A DNA stretch of 64,000 bases, from the NCBI GenBank assembly GCA_021229015.1, contig CM037783.1:60177746-60241745 (forward strand), given 5' to 3'. The notes beneath the pieces were generated by a model. The model had not been told where the DNA came from. It searched no databases and saw only the letters and a program-made list of their open reading frames with translations. The position numbers and the translations under genes were made by a program. Source of the DNA: Solen grandis (taxonomy: Eukaryota > Mollusca > Bivalvia > Adapedonta > Solenidae). Within the stretch, counting starts at the first letter, position 1. The number at the start of each line of letters is the position of its first letter. Shown here one piece after another: positions 22,001 to 30,736 of this stretch.

Positions 22001-25000
22001 CCTTTTAATATTCAAAAAATGCCAGAAATCACTTTGTTTACACTCTAGCATATTCATCTTTTGAGCAATCATCTTCAAACTTTATGACAATGCTTATTGA
22101 CCATAAGGTCTCGATTGAGTTCGATTATGGCTGAGATCCATCAATTAGGTCAGGAGTTATGCCCCTTTTAATATAAAAAAAGCCATATTTCACGTTGTTT
22201 ACACTCTAGCATCTTCCTTTTTTTAGCAATCATCTTCAAACTTTATGACATTATTAATGACCATAATGTCTCGATTGAGTTCAATTGTGGCTGAGATGGG
22301 TCATTTAGGTCAGGAGTTATGCCCCTTTTAATACAAAAAATGCAAGATTTCACTTTGTTTATTCTCTACCAACTTCATTTTTTTAACAATCATTTTTAAA
22401 CTTTAAGACAATGTTTATGCCCATATTCTCACAATCGGGTTCAATTATAACTGATATTGACTTGTAAATTTAGGAGTTATGCCCATTTCACCTTAAAAAA
22501 AAGCCAGATTTCACTTTTACACTCAAGCATCTTTATTTCTTCAGCAATCATCTTTCTCAGGTGAGCGACCAAGGGCCATCTTGGCCCTCTTGTTTTAAAA
22601 CTTTAAAATGCCTGTTATTTCAGAACCGTTACCAACAGGGCACTGATATTTCACATGTGAATTCCTTGTGGCAAGACCTTCCCATCAATGTTACACTTTT
22701 GGACTTTTGTCCTTGACCTTTGAACTTTGACCTATTTTTTAAATGTTTAACAAAAAACTTTAAAGTTGGCCATAACTTTTTACTATTTGACATACGTCTT
22801 TTATACTTGGTATGCATATTCATCATGACAATGGTTTTTCAGATTTACCTCAATATTTTATCTATCGACCTTGACCTTTGACCTTATTTTGCCATAACTT
22901 TGGACAAGATTTATAATAAATATTTCTTTGTCATTTTTCAACATTTTTTTTTTTTTTTTTAAAAAATTTGTATAATGATTTGTCATCATTTGAACCTGTG
23001 CGGGTGTGATTTTGGTCATGATCTTTAGGCAGATATTTTTATGAATGTCTTCAAATTTTACAGTTTTGTGTTGATTATCAAAAACTCAATGGATTAGCAA
23101 TTGTGATTTTTTTTTTACATATTTTACATCTTTGTGTTGTATACATTCTATTCCATGCATAGGTCAAGGTCATCCTTCAAGGTCAAAGGTCAAATTTAAA
23201 GGGTATGGTACTTCAGCTTTGCATTTAAAGGCTTACAGTTTTAGTTGTGATTTTCAGGTCAACTTTTTTAAGTGTTTAACAAAAATGTGTAATGTTGGCA
23301 AAAACAGACGAGCATTGGCACCCGCATGTGGTGCTCTTGTTCCTACAGAGGAACACAAAAATAGTTTCTTGGACACAGAAATTAGAATTTAAATATTAAA
23401 TTTTTTTTGGGGTAGGGGGAGGCAAAACTATAGAATATTTTGTCTTAAGAACTAAACAACTAAATGGTATTTGTTCAGTCACCTGTGATAGATGTTAGAT
23501 GTTCTTATGTTGTCTTATTAATAAACTTTAAAAAAGAAAATTCCTGAACATGTACTGTATGATTATTTAATATTAAGCTCCTAATATGTTTTTGCAGTCA
23601 TTGCAAATGGATGTGTGGTGACAGTGTCCACTCCTTTTGAAGGTTTAATCCCAAACTACAGCATACTAAAATCATTAAGCCTTACCGAGCTAAATTTCTT
23701 AATTATACTTGTCCTTTCTTCATTTTCGACTGTACCATTTGTTTAGTATTGAGGGTGCTTCCTAAAAAATTATTGACTGAATAGCGAACAGTGCAGACAT
23801 ATTCGTCACAAATGCCCTCAGCATGATAAGGGTTTAAAATGTCTCCTTTGCTTTGCACTCAACATTATCAAGGCAGTTCCATACATATGACAGAGAAGTG
23901 AAATTTTATAGACACCGGTACATAATCCAATACCGCTAAATGTATATTCAGACAAGTAATGACTGATTTGTATCCCTCTAAATTAGATAAGTCTTTAAAA
24001 ATTTGAATTGTCCATTGCTTCTTAGTGTCTGCTTGTGCCCAGCAACCATGATTTATAAAATCAGCCTCAGGTAAAAATCCTGTATTAAATAGAAATGTCA
24101 ACAAAATTGTCGACCTAGAACAGTTAATGCAAATACAAATTTTAATTACCTAGATCTGGCATGTTGATAGTCATGCTTTTGACACAAATACCTGTTAATG
24201 AATAACCATACTGAAACAAATGTGTTTATATTAGGAAAATGTTGGGACCCTACCATCTGTTCTAAATATTTGGGTTGGTTGAATGAGATCAGTTTGTTGG
24301 ACAGTGGTTTTACTGTATGCCTGTCTAATGCAGACAGAGACCCTAAACAACTGAATACTGTCTGTGGGATGTTGATACCCATGCAAACAATCAAACCTTT
24401 ATTCAAGATATTACAATGGAAATTATCAAAAAATCTGTCAAGGCTAACCATGTATTAACCGACTGAGGCATGTGTATTTATTTGCAGGGTCAGGAGTCCA
24501 GTGCTGTGGTCACTGAAGCATGTAAAGGTCTCTTCATCATGGTCAGTATTCATTAGAGTACACCGGTGATTTTAAGTGTTTGAAACAAACATGGACCTTG
24601 CTCAGCCCTTTACCATTGAAGAGTTATCAAGGAAATGACCATTGTGCTTAGCATAAAACCATATCAGCTTGCAAATAATAGGCATGCTGATCAGGTTTGA
24701 TACGACTTGTTTCTCCTCAGTTCTATGCTGTGGTCACACATTGTGATAAATGGGGAATCTGGTTGGTAAAGGGCTAGTCGGTAGACCTAATACTCAAATG
24801 GTAAACAGGGGTGTTAAATTCCTAAAATTATCACTAGCCCTGCCTAGCTCTTCCAAAACTTGAGTTAATTCAAGAAATTTATGAAGAAATATACAGATTT
24901 TTCACTCACCCTGCACTTATTTTCACTGGCCAGGGGGAGCAGGCGAGTTGAATTTTACACCCCTGGACTTTATTTCAAATATTAGCTTATTAAATGTTAT

Positions 25001-25284
25001 CAGAAGATAATGAATGCTTCCTTAATGTGTCTGAAATGTTTTAGTGTATTTTTTCTACAACTGAATTTTCTTAATATCTAGACTGATGCAGTTTGCTTTT
25101 TATTTTATACTTAAGTCATTGTTGCAACTATTTTTAAATTGAGCTAACATAACAAGTTAGAGTAAATTTTCAGAACTTCAATTGTATGAATATTGATTTT
25201 CTACATATACAACCTTTTTTTTCTTCACCTTTTTTCTTCTTTCAGACAAGAAATATACTAGGAGCGAACCACAGAGCAAAATAG
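6297..25284 (+). CDS. COQ9: COQ9, ubiquinone biosynthesis protein, mitochondrial (eight exons; first exon not located)
   Basis: COQ9 is a mitochondrial-matrix lipid-binding protein with a TetR-like fold. From family knowledge it presents ubiquinone intermediates to COQ7 in the coenzyme Q complex. I joined eight exons with GT-AG borders and consistent phases: 6297-6376, 7205-7319, 8259-8421, 15964-16048, 18339-18443, 20126-20281, 24488-24541 and 25246-25284, about 265 codons (human about 318). Motifs in order: 'QRILRSSLPFVNTQGWTLNA' (helix-turn-helix-like start), 'ALETRLRMLIPYIDKWPQ', '[20 protein letters not shown]' and 'TTELFMLQDKSEDYFESWQF'. The first exon reads 'GRSRLHCVAGRTLSQGTGGY', Arg/Ser-rich like a mitochondrial presequence. 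The initiator Met exon was not found. A separate gene lies antisense in the third intron. Confidence 0.93.
7205..7319 (+). CDS. COQ9: COQ9 exon b
   Basis: It encodes 'TSHVINGEDTEHETKQRIL' and 'SSLPFVNTQGWTLNALAA', the start of the COQ9 helical domain. There are two possible acceptors 8 nt apart: atgcag|TGCC (exon from 7197) and gccacag|ACG (exon from 7205). Only the second is phase 0 and keeps the presequence-like frame of exon a; the first would need a different frame of exon a. Donor GCAGCAG|gtatgt. Confidence 0.88.
8259..8421 (+). CDS. COQ9: COQ9 exon c
   Basis: Acceptor ccttccag|GA, donor ATGGG|gtaggt. It encodes 'GAEAEGLPGIAHGLFPRGGV' and 'ELVLFFYSDCNKCLAEQLAA', then a Gln/Glu-rich run ending 'GTSQMG'. 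The same place in vertebrate COQ9 reads 'GSELILHFV' then Leu/Glu-rich helix. The phase (2 nt carried in, 2 nt out) agrees with its neighbours. Confidence 0.9.
8521..9100 (+). repeat. Interspersed repeat ('tacacccacaaatgaagttt' family)
   Basis: It starts 'tacacccacaaatgaagttt' and contains repeated blocks with 'gaactcctcct', 'ttcacctgata', 'attcatcagga' and 'ttattgccc'. A copy in the opposite orientation lies at about 39,755-40,110 ('gggcaataactctg', 'cctctccagctgattat'). It lies in a COQ9 intron; no coding frame. Confidence 0.7.
9101..9793 (+). mobile_element. CTCACCTGAGC-family element, copy R2
   Basis: The 5' hairpin is 'gctcacctgagcac' aaa 'gtgctcaaggtgagc'. The 3' end is 'ctcagatgagcaattt' with 'agggccatcatgggcct'. 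The interior is two units of about 350 bp (start 'aaacgacatctcctc' and 'aaacaacatctcctc'), each with 'ttgccatggcaacaaaaag'. These units differ from those of R1/R4 and R3. Confidence 0.8.
10003..10037. repeat. (AG)n microsatellite
   Basis: About 16 consecutive ag dinucleotides in a COQ9 intron. Confidence 0.9.
10563..10640. repeat. Palindromic MITE core (cataaaacct...aggttttatg)
   Basis: 'agcataaaacctaatcagcc' is followed by its near-complement '(g)gctgatcaggttttatgct', forming a hairpin with a loop of about 20 nt. Related cores occur near 24,650, 29,530, 36,620 and 61,285. The whole element probably spans about 10,525-10,695, where aaccctttt / aaaggttt mark its ends. Confidence 0.6.
10898..11111 (-). 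CDS. Nested gene exon 2
   Basis: One nt plus 71 codons including TAA. It encodes 'AQSPGNDSQSECVIAIPEKT' followed by a Pro/Ser-rich stretch and 'EFSMGYVKKKYNNLSTFT'. The frame is closed by TGA directly before the acceptor AG, as expected for a true exon border. The intron between the exons contains the MITE at 11,177-11,429. Confidence 0.68.
10898..12440 (-). CDS. Small two-exon gene nested antisense in the COQ9 intron; unknown basic protein
   Basis: Exon 1 is 12440-12229 (ATG at 12440, donor AG|gtaagt). Exon 2 is 11111-10898 (acceptor ctttgaag|T, stop TAA). The phase fits exactly (AG|T = Ser) and gives 141 residues. The N-terminus is very basic, 'MADKKKKPRMTRLSPRSKIT', a likely nuclear localisation signal. 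Residues about 36-70, 'TRHTIRLSSETWYRWIQVKK' then 'DLNIATHDELAKRLLE', resemble a ribbon-helix-helix or similar short helical DNA-binding unit. The C-terminal half is Pro/Ser-rich and looks disordered. I do not recognise the protein; the RHH reading is inference. A CpG-containing region (12,380-12,480) precedes the ATG, as expected of a promoter. Confidence 0.72.
11177..11429 (+). mobile_element. 253-bp MITE, TIR CATGCGCAGATCCAG
   Basis: The left end is 'catgcgcagatccagg' and the right end is the inverse, 'tctggatctgcgcatg'. Just inside are runs of G on the left and ggggtctggacccc on the right. There is no coding capacity. It sits in the intron of the nested gene. Confidence 0.8.
12229..12440 (-). 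CDS. Nested gene exon 1
   Basis: 70 codons plus 2 nt. It starts at ATG 12438-12440, with a short C+G-richer 5' flank. It encodes the Lys/Arg-rich tail and the 'RLSSETWYRWIQVKKDL' segment. The donor gtaagt on the minus strand is a perfect consensus. Confidence 0.72.
12875..12912 (+). repeat. Solo 3' terminus of the CTCACCTGAGC family
   Basis: 'ctcaggtgagcgatttt' is followed by the hairpin 'aggccctatgggcct' and cttgttt. No 5' hairpin is found nearby, so this is a truncated copy. Confidence 0.7.
13283..15328 (+). mobile_element. CTCACCTGAGC-family element, copy R3, with a 166-bp internal tandem array
   Basis: The 5' hairpin is 'gctcacctgagcac' aac 'gtgctcatggtgagc'. The 3' end is 'ctcaggtgagcggatt' with the hairpin 'agagccctcgggctct'. 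Between them 'ggcctagagctaagatattt' recurs at 13721, 13887, 14052, 14219, 14386, 14551, 14718 and 14885, with diverged units on both sides: about 10-11 units of 165-167 bp. Unit landmarks are 'ctctaccaagattgttcaaa' and 'tggggtcaaaattggcccc'. The core differs completely from R1/R4 and R2. It lies in a COQ9 intron. Confidence 0.85.
15964..16048 (+). CDS. COQ9: COQ9 exon d
   Basis: Acceptor gtttgttgcag|A, donor CCCCAG|gtaagt. It encodes 'SPKIRPFIRGALETRLRMLI' and 'PYIDKWPQ'. This is one of the best-conserved COQ9 segments (vertebrate 'ETRLRMLIPYIEHWP') and fixes the frame of the gene. Confidence 0.95.
16254..17334. mobile_element. ~1.08 kb TIR element inserted in a MITE
   Basis: The left end 'ttagattggagttgggccat' matches the inverse of the right end 'atggccccgaactccaatct'. 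Further in, 'cagggctacagataagg' (16,322) matches the inverse of 'cttatctgtaaccctg' (17,242), so the inverted repeats extend over about 100 bp imperfectly. There is no transposase. Inside, on the minus strand at 16,876-16,670, is a 68-codon open frame. Confidence 0.65.
16670..16876 (-). CDS. Short open frame inside the TIR element, unknown
   Basis: It reads '..GYLTLHANQTSGICCAII' then 'DDLEGEIVCSGTEVVRGILD' and 'DVLDRVYKPKQNGSG', ending TAA. There is no ATG at the 5' end (first codon TTG; an AG acceptor lies just upstream), so it could be a terminal exon or a captured fragment. The composition is protein-like, with Asp/Glu/Val helices. I do not recognise it; it may be non-functional. Confidence 0.25.
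   Translation of the reverse strand: MSGYLTLHANQTSGICCAIIDDLEGEIVCSGTEVVRGILDDVLDRVYKPKQNGSGRVDSIQFQFNKPC
17870..18230 (-). mobile_element. MITE copy in reverse, with a 25-bp expansion
   Basis: Read on the minus strand it has the MITE order: 'cctcatgaatatcaatgta', 'cgcagactgtgtag', 'agaggagaccctgatca'. Its central-palindrome word is amplified at 17,951-18,075. Confidence 0.55.
17951..18075. repeat. 25-bp tandem repeat, 5 copies
   Basis: The unit caggagctgtctgatcaggg + tctcc starts at 17951, 17976, 18001, 18026 and 18051. It derives from half of the central palindrome of the surrounding MITE. Confidence 0.9.
18339..18443 (+). CDS. COQ9: COQ9 exon e
   Basis: Acceptor cactatttcag|GCA, donor ACAGAT|gtaagg, phase 0 at both ends, 35 codons. 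It encodes 'AMGILALPQNAPDAWKNLSN' and '[15 protein letters not shown]', matching the vertebrate 'DDMWHYAGDQSTD' core. Confidence 0.95.
18577..19750 (+). repeat. Uninterrupted copy of the 'ttagctcgtctg' repeat family
   Basis: It starts 'ttagcttgtctgttttta' and has a decayed inverse 'tatgaact'. It carries repeated blocks with 'tgcatattcatcttgacaag' and 'ttgaccttgacctttgacct'. The second copy (21,246-23,350) carries the R4 insertion. Confidence 0.65.
20126..20281 (+). CDS. COQ9: COQ9 exon f
   Basis: Acceptor ttgtttcag|TTT, donor AGGAAG|gtaggt, phase 0, 52 codons. It encodes 'FNWYTKRMSLAAVYKTTELF', 'MLQDKSEDYFESWQFLDRRM' and 'KDIGTVGNIARK'. This is the most diagnostic COQ9 exon (vertebrate 'FNWYTRRAMLAAIYNTTELV'). 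Confidence 0.96.
21246..23350 (+). repeat. Second 'ttagctcgtctg' repeat copy, split by R4
   Basis: The opening palindrome is 'agctcgtctg' / 'tacgagct' followed by 'ggcgtccgcgttgtcgtcgt'. The left part ends at about 21,464 within 'gctgtattttt'. The right part resumes at about 22,595 with 'aaaactttaaaatgcctg', contiguous in the intact copy at about 18,810. This gives the pre-insertion structure. Confidence 0.7.
21465..22594 (+). mobile_element. CTCACCTGAGC-family element, copy R4
   Basis: The 5' hairpin is 'gctcacctgagcacg' / 'tgtgctcaggatgagc'. The 3' end is 'ctcaggtgagcgacca' with the hairpin 'agggccatcttggccct' and cttgttt. The interior has about six units of roughly 160 bp (starts near 21558, 21720, 21880, 22043, 22203, 22360), each with 'ctctagcatcttcat' and 'gtcaggagttatgcccc'. 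It is inserted in the older repeat at 21,246-23,350. Confidence 0.85.
24488..24541 (+). CDS. COQ9: COQ9 exon g
   Basis: Acceptor atttgcag|GGT, donor ATCATG|gtcagt, phase 0, 18 codons: 'GQESSAVVTEACKGLFIM'. It aligns with vertebrate 'STGEALVQGLMGAAVTLKN', part of the C-terminal amphipathic helix that contacts membranes. Confidence 0.85.
24603..24776. mobile_element. 174-bp MITE, TIR AGCCCTTTACCA
   Basis: The left end 'agccctttaccattga' is inverted at the right end 'tggtaaagggct'. The core has 'aaaccatatcagcttgc' and 'gctgatcaggttt' arms. It lies in the last COQ9 intron. Confidence 0.7.
25246..25284 (+). CDS. COQ9: COQ9 last coding exon
   Basis: Acceptor cttctttcag|ACA after a polypyrimidine tract; 12 codons 'TRNILGANHRAK' and TAG. 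It matches the basic tail of the vertebrate protein ('LTGLNQRR'). Confidence 0.85.
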   Translation, partial: TRNILGANHRAK

Positions 25285-28200
25285 TGAGACTTGTCTTCAG
25301 GGATACTAGGGACCTTATGTTGTTGTGCAAAGAATAACTAACCTAGAGTGATCACATTAAAGGATGCAGGGGGCTTTATGTTGCTGTATATGACACATTG
25401 AACATGTTAAGAATTCATGCATTCATGTACCTGAACATATAACCTGGAGTGAAACCATTTAGGGATTCTGGAACTTGGATGCACACAGAGGAAGGAAACC
25501 TAAGATGCATTTCACAGAGCTTTAAAAACTGTCTTACTGAAGATACAGATACACACCATGGAAGTATGGTTTTTACAAGATCAGTATGTTTGATCAAATA
25601 TGTATATGCTATATGGAAATTTGGGTCAGAAAGTTTAGAAATTAGCCAATATTTAATATCAAGAAACACATTAGTATGTAAATTTGTCAAGATTATTTTT
25701 CAACTTTTTTCTTATGTTAAAAAACATACACACATCACATCATGGAGAAATTTACAGTGTTACTATTTCATAATTCTTAATGTTGTGTCAGTCACTTTTT
25801 ATAAAACAGGAAACTGGTTTTCTATTGTCTGTATTTCCAAAGTGCTTTTTGAAATTATGTCAGCACATGCTTGTCTGTTAAGGTGATGAGATTTACAATT
25901 ATTCAGTTCACTACGATAAGATAAATATCATGTCATTTAGTGTGAGAGCATGAAATGTCAACCCTCTGACACTTGACCTTAAGTTATTCTCTGGTTAACA
26001 TACACCGCGGTCATGCATATTGGCCTCTGATCATTACATACTGTGAAATCATTAATTTTTGTGGGACACTAATTTCTTGGAGGGTTTTATCCACGAATAT
26101 TAATCCCCATGAAAACCTCTATTCAGCTCTTACATAGACCTCGTGTTGTCTAGAATATAGATCCACGAATAAATGTATTCAAGAAAATCCTGTAGGTACA
26201 TAATCAACAAAATTTAATGACTTCGAAATTGAATGATTTTACCGTACAAAGATGTAAACATGTGGCCTGTGCTAGTCATGGTGCAGTTGTTTGTCACAAG
26301 TTGTATCAGTGATGTCTCTGTTTAACCCTTTACTTCATGAATATTTATGTACAAATTTATGAAGCTTCATGAAAAATCATTGACTGAACATTAAATGGTA
26401 TATGAAACAATGGATCTTTGTTGTGCGGACTGTGTAATCTGATATTCTATTTTGTCAAAATCCACACAGTGATCTCCCTTTCACGCTCACTCAGCAAAAA
26501 GAATCACTGCTGTCACAAATGTCAAGTGATGATGGTAGGCTTACAAAATGGCGAAGGTTTATTATTTATAGATCTTCATGCACAGAAAAAGTTTTCTAAA
26601 CAGATTATTTTTTTACTCAAAGGCGATAATTGATGTTAATTTAAGAAAATATTCTAAGGAAAATGCCACTCGCCATAAAATAAAAAGATTATGAAAAAAT
26701 GAAAATTAACTTAACGGTTATTTTCATTTTTTTTGTTGTTTTTTTTTGTTTATTTATTCACATTTTTCATTTAATTCATCATAATATTTATTATATGATT
26801 GAGAGAAAACTAAGCTGATACATAAAAACAGTTTCATTTTTAAAAATTTCAAAAAAAAAATACATATACATGTATATCCGAAAACTTCATAATTCATTCT
26901 CATGGTGGCAGAGATCTTTGCCGAAGAATGAAGGGGAAATAACTTCATGGAGATTGTGATTTTGTATGAGCAAACAGAGGAGACTCCTAAAGGAGCTGTT
27001 TGATCTGGGCTGCTCTGTTTGCTAGTGAGTCAAAAATGAGTCTATGAAGTAAAGGGTTACAAATAATGGCAGAAACTTTGATAAAGAAATGGGGCAGGGT
27101 TTGTAAATCTGAATAATGGATCAACACTGAATGTTTTGCAGTTAGGTTTGAAGATAGACATTTTTTTGTACAATTTATTTTAGTTGGGGACAATATACAC
27201 ACACCTGTGTCTGTCTGTTATAGATAACTTTGTTTTGTTTTCTGTTGCATTTTTAATAATAAAAACTATTTCCTCATTTTAATTGTTGATTGCTGTTTTT
27301 TTAAATACCAAAAACTTCTCAGATGTTAAGTGTTCACAATGTTCTCAAGCTATTAAAATATTTCATGTGTTTATTTGTGAATAGAATATGCTAGATTACT
27401 TGATGACTTCAGGAACCACATGGTAAATGCCAAATGGCAACATTTAAATCACTTATTTCTGTAATGTGACTAAGCTATCAATTTTCTATACACATGATAA
27501 ATGTATTTGAAAACACTTTTGATTTTCTCTTTATATACATGAAAGCTCCAAAGAATTGAGAGCTATTTGTTTTGGAGTATACTCATACTCAGGCTTATAG
27601 TGAGGTCAACCTTCTACAGGTGAAGGAAAACCCAGAATGTGAAGAGGCACACAGAACATTCATTATACTGCAAAATGAGTGAGAAGTTTCTTTGGTCTTA
27701 TGGAGCGTGTAAATGGGGAAGCATTGTAAGATCATCAAAGGAAATGGCAAATGTATACAGTATTTGAGGGACATTATTAATTTGTTAAGATTCAGTGCAA
27801 CTGTTGCTGTGATAATTAACAATAAAATGCTTAATGTGTAAACTGTTTAGTGTTTCTATCTTCTTATTGAAGTAGAAAAGATGCTAGTTGAACACCATTT
27901 GACAGTGGTTAAGTTATGCTTCAGACAATGTATGTGTATAGGTGTCATAAGAATGTGTTAATGTATAGGGTAGGATTGTCGTCTTTTTGCGTGTGTGTTT
28001 TTAATATATATGTAGTGATCATAACACTTTTTGAGGGGAAGGGGGAGGCTTTCAAGCTCCAGTTTTTTCAAGTATTTTCTATGATGTTCAAAGTGTAGTG
28101 ATTTTATTGATGCCAAGAATTGTAACCACACTTTTGGTAGTTTTTCTTATTGCTTTGATTTTCTATATAAAACTTGTAGCCTTTACCTCCAAATAATGGT
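25285..28200 (+). other. COQ9: COQ9 3' flank / probable 3' UTR, no other gene seen
   Basis: AT-rich, non-coding. An open frame of 145 codons at 25,449-25,886 has no recognisable similarity and a composition like its surroundings, so I do not call it. AATAAA words occur (for example near 27,255), but the true cleavage site cannot be chosen. A MITE occupies 26,324-27,059. Confidence 0.4.
26324..27059. mobile_element. MITE with TIR AACCCTTTACTTCAT, expanded by an internal insertion
   Basis: The left TIR 'aaccctttacttcatgaa' is inverted at the right end 'tctatgaagtaaagggtt'. The usual element is about 240 bp; here about 490 bp of AT-rich DNA is inserted between 'gtaatctgatattctat' (26,450) and 'gagcaaacagaggagact' (26,967). 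Confidence 0.75.
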
Positions 28201-28227
28201 CATACTGTGTATACATGTGGCATGATT

Positions 28228-28490
28228 CCACAACCAGTCAGTTACATTCCACTCTGGTAAAACAGTTGCCATGGTACCACAACCAGTCAGTTACATTCCA
28301 CTCTGGTAAAACAGTTGCCATGGTACCACAACCAGTCAGTTACATTCCACTCTGGTAAAACAGTTGCCATGGTACCACAACCAGTCAGTTACATTCCACT
28401 CTGGTAAAACAGTTGCCATGGTACCACAACCAGCCAGTTACATTCCATTCTGGTAAAACAGTTGCCATGGTACCACAACCAGCCAGCTGC
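28228..28490. repeat. 49-bp minisatellite, about 5.3 copies
   Basis: The unit begins ccacaaccagtcagttacat and ends gttgccatggta. Copies start at 28228, 28277, 28326, 28375, 28424 and 28473. The last two have Ccag instead of Tcag changes, so units diverge toward the right end. Confidence 0.95.
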
Positions 28491-29684
28491 ACTTCGGCAT
28501 GATATTCAACTTGACATCATTAAACACAAGGTCAAGGCTGTTTCCTATTCTTTTTGAAATGTTCATATAAACTCTGTTTTTTTATCATACAGAATATCAG
28601 CATTAACTTGGATCAAATTCCACCAACTTTATCTTGTGCTATAAATATATATAATCAAATTTTATCATTACTGTTGTCCTAACAAAAATATGTGAACATA
28701 ACAAATACTGGGAGTTTATAAGGTAACTGCTGGTAAGTATACTAGCAACTTACTTTATTTTTATGAAATAAAAATGATGGCATTTGCTTCTACTTTAAAA
28801 TTTAAAATATTACTTGGTGTCATGTAAGTTTCAGTGGTGAATTTTAAACCCAGCTGTAAACACACCCAGGTGGTTAACGGAGACACAACAAACACACCTT
28901 CATAACATATTGTTATTTATTTATTTACTGCATATATGTATATAAATGATTCTATACAACACATACAACTCCTGAATGTGAATTTAAATAACCACGGTAG
29001 GTACAGAGGTGACAAAGCATTCAATGTTTCCCCTAAACTGACCATCTACGCAGTAAATACCTGACAATGTACACACAAATATTTGAATCCGCATCAGAAT
29101 ATCCATCTGACATACAAAATTTCATTGTACATGAATAGTCAAGTTTTAAAGCTTAAAAAATTGGGGATGCCAAGAAATCAAAAAGAAATCAAGAATATGG
29201 ATGAAACAGAGAATTCTAGATGCCTTCTAGTGTATATGATGGTGAGGTTTTCATCATGAATTTTTAACCCTCAAACAAGTTCAAGTATAAATTAGGCAGC
29301 CCTTAAAAAATAAAGCAAACTTTGGGAAAATGCTTAGATAAAAGTAAAAAATGACTGAGCAGATATCATGAAAATAAATAAATGGAAGTACAAAACATAT
29401 ACAGGTAAAATTAGGCAATACAGTATTTAATAAATCAGATCTATTTGAAGCACAGCTTTAAGAAAAAAAACTAAAACTTTCTCACCCCTCACCACATTAT
29501 CCCTTCCACCTATTCAAGAAGTTTAAAACCAGATCAGCCTGAAAGTTACAGTGACTTGCATACTGATCAGGATTTAAACATTTTGCTTCTCCTTGGTTCC
29601 TATGAGGGGGGAGGGGGAGCCTGTAAAACAGCTTTCATTTTTATCAAGCTTGTCTATTGTGTACCTAGGCGTCCACTTTCCTAC

Positions 29685-29764
29685 CTGTGACAAAGGGTCA
29701 ACATGAACAATCACATGTACACGTTTTTTCATGACCTTCCCAGACACAAAGTACTGGTCCAACC
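29685..29764 (-). CDS. Possible isolated exon, unknown
   Basis: On the minus strand tggttccag|GG opens and CACAG|gtagga closes an 80-nt exon that reads 'LDQYFVSGKVMKKRVHVIVH' then 'VDPLSQ'. It is protein-like, with alternating hydrophobic and basic residues, but I recognise no family and found no partner exon. It could belong to an unseen minus-strand gene or be chance. Confidence 0.25.
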
Positions 29765-30645
29765 CTGGAACCATCAAGAGGGATTAGTACAAGTTGTAAG
29801 AACTTGTTCCCCAAGTGGCGTGAAATAGATAAGTTAAAACGACATGTACACTACAGTCAGAACTTTTAACTGCAGTAGTTCTTTTGGATACTGATACCCA
29901 GTACAGACCAAAAAATATAATTCCGCGCATCCAGTATTACAAAATATCAACAATCAATGGTCAAGTGAACCATGAAGACCGCCACCTAATTCTGACAAAG
30001 ACACTATACACTATAAAGGCATATCAAATCTGTATATAAAAAATGTTCTGCTTAAAATCTTCAAAAACCTATTAAATATTCTCATAAAACCTGAAACTGT
30101 GTAGATTCCTTAGTATTCTTGTTTATAATATAAATCCTGTTTATATCAAAATACATGTATCCAAAAAGTAGAATTTTTAGAATTTCTTTTCTTTGTTTTA
30201 CTTAATGTATCAGGAATGGAATGACAATCAGATATGAGACTGTAAAATTATCTCTTGTTTAAATACAATGCATCCTTGTAACACATGGGTGGCAAAATAA
30301 TGATTCTAAGATAAAAAAAAATGCCGACAGTTATAATGTTACAATTTGACATGAAGCCAGCATACATCAGCTAAAGACTTAATTTTCATCTCTTCCATCT
30401 TCTTATCTTTATGAGGCTGAAAAAATGATCAGATCGGAGATGTGAAAATATTCCATCATAATTTATTGCTGGGCTTACAAAACTGATATATTTAATGTAA
30501 ATGTGTTTTATTTCCATCAGCAGTACATGGTAGGTGCAGTGATTAAGGAAGTAAGTGGACATTTCTGTTTTACAGCATCCCCTATAAATGAGTGAGACTA
30601 AGTGATACAAGTCGCATGATTCAAGCATGTACAAAGAAACAGAAA

Positions 30646-30736
30646 TTCAGAGGACCTGGACACCATGAAACATTGTCCACAAAGCCCCTTCAGAGGACCT
30701 GGACACCATGAAACATTGTCCACAAAGCCCCTTCAG
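30646..30736. repeat. Tandem duplication of a ~43-bp unit (2 copies)
   Basis: 'ttcagaggacctggacacca' + 'tgaaacattgtccacaaagc' + ccc occurs twice in a row without a mismatch, then a third partial start 'ttcagag'. Confidence 0.9.

Noticed and set aside
25449..25886. 145-codon open frame after the COQ9 stop
   Set aside because: No recognisable motif, composition like the surrounding 3' DNA, and overlapped by an equally meaningless antisense frame.
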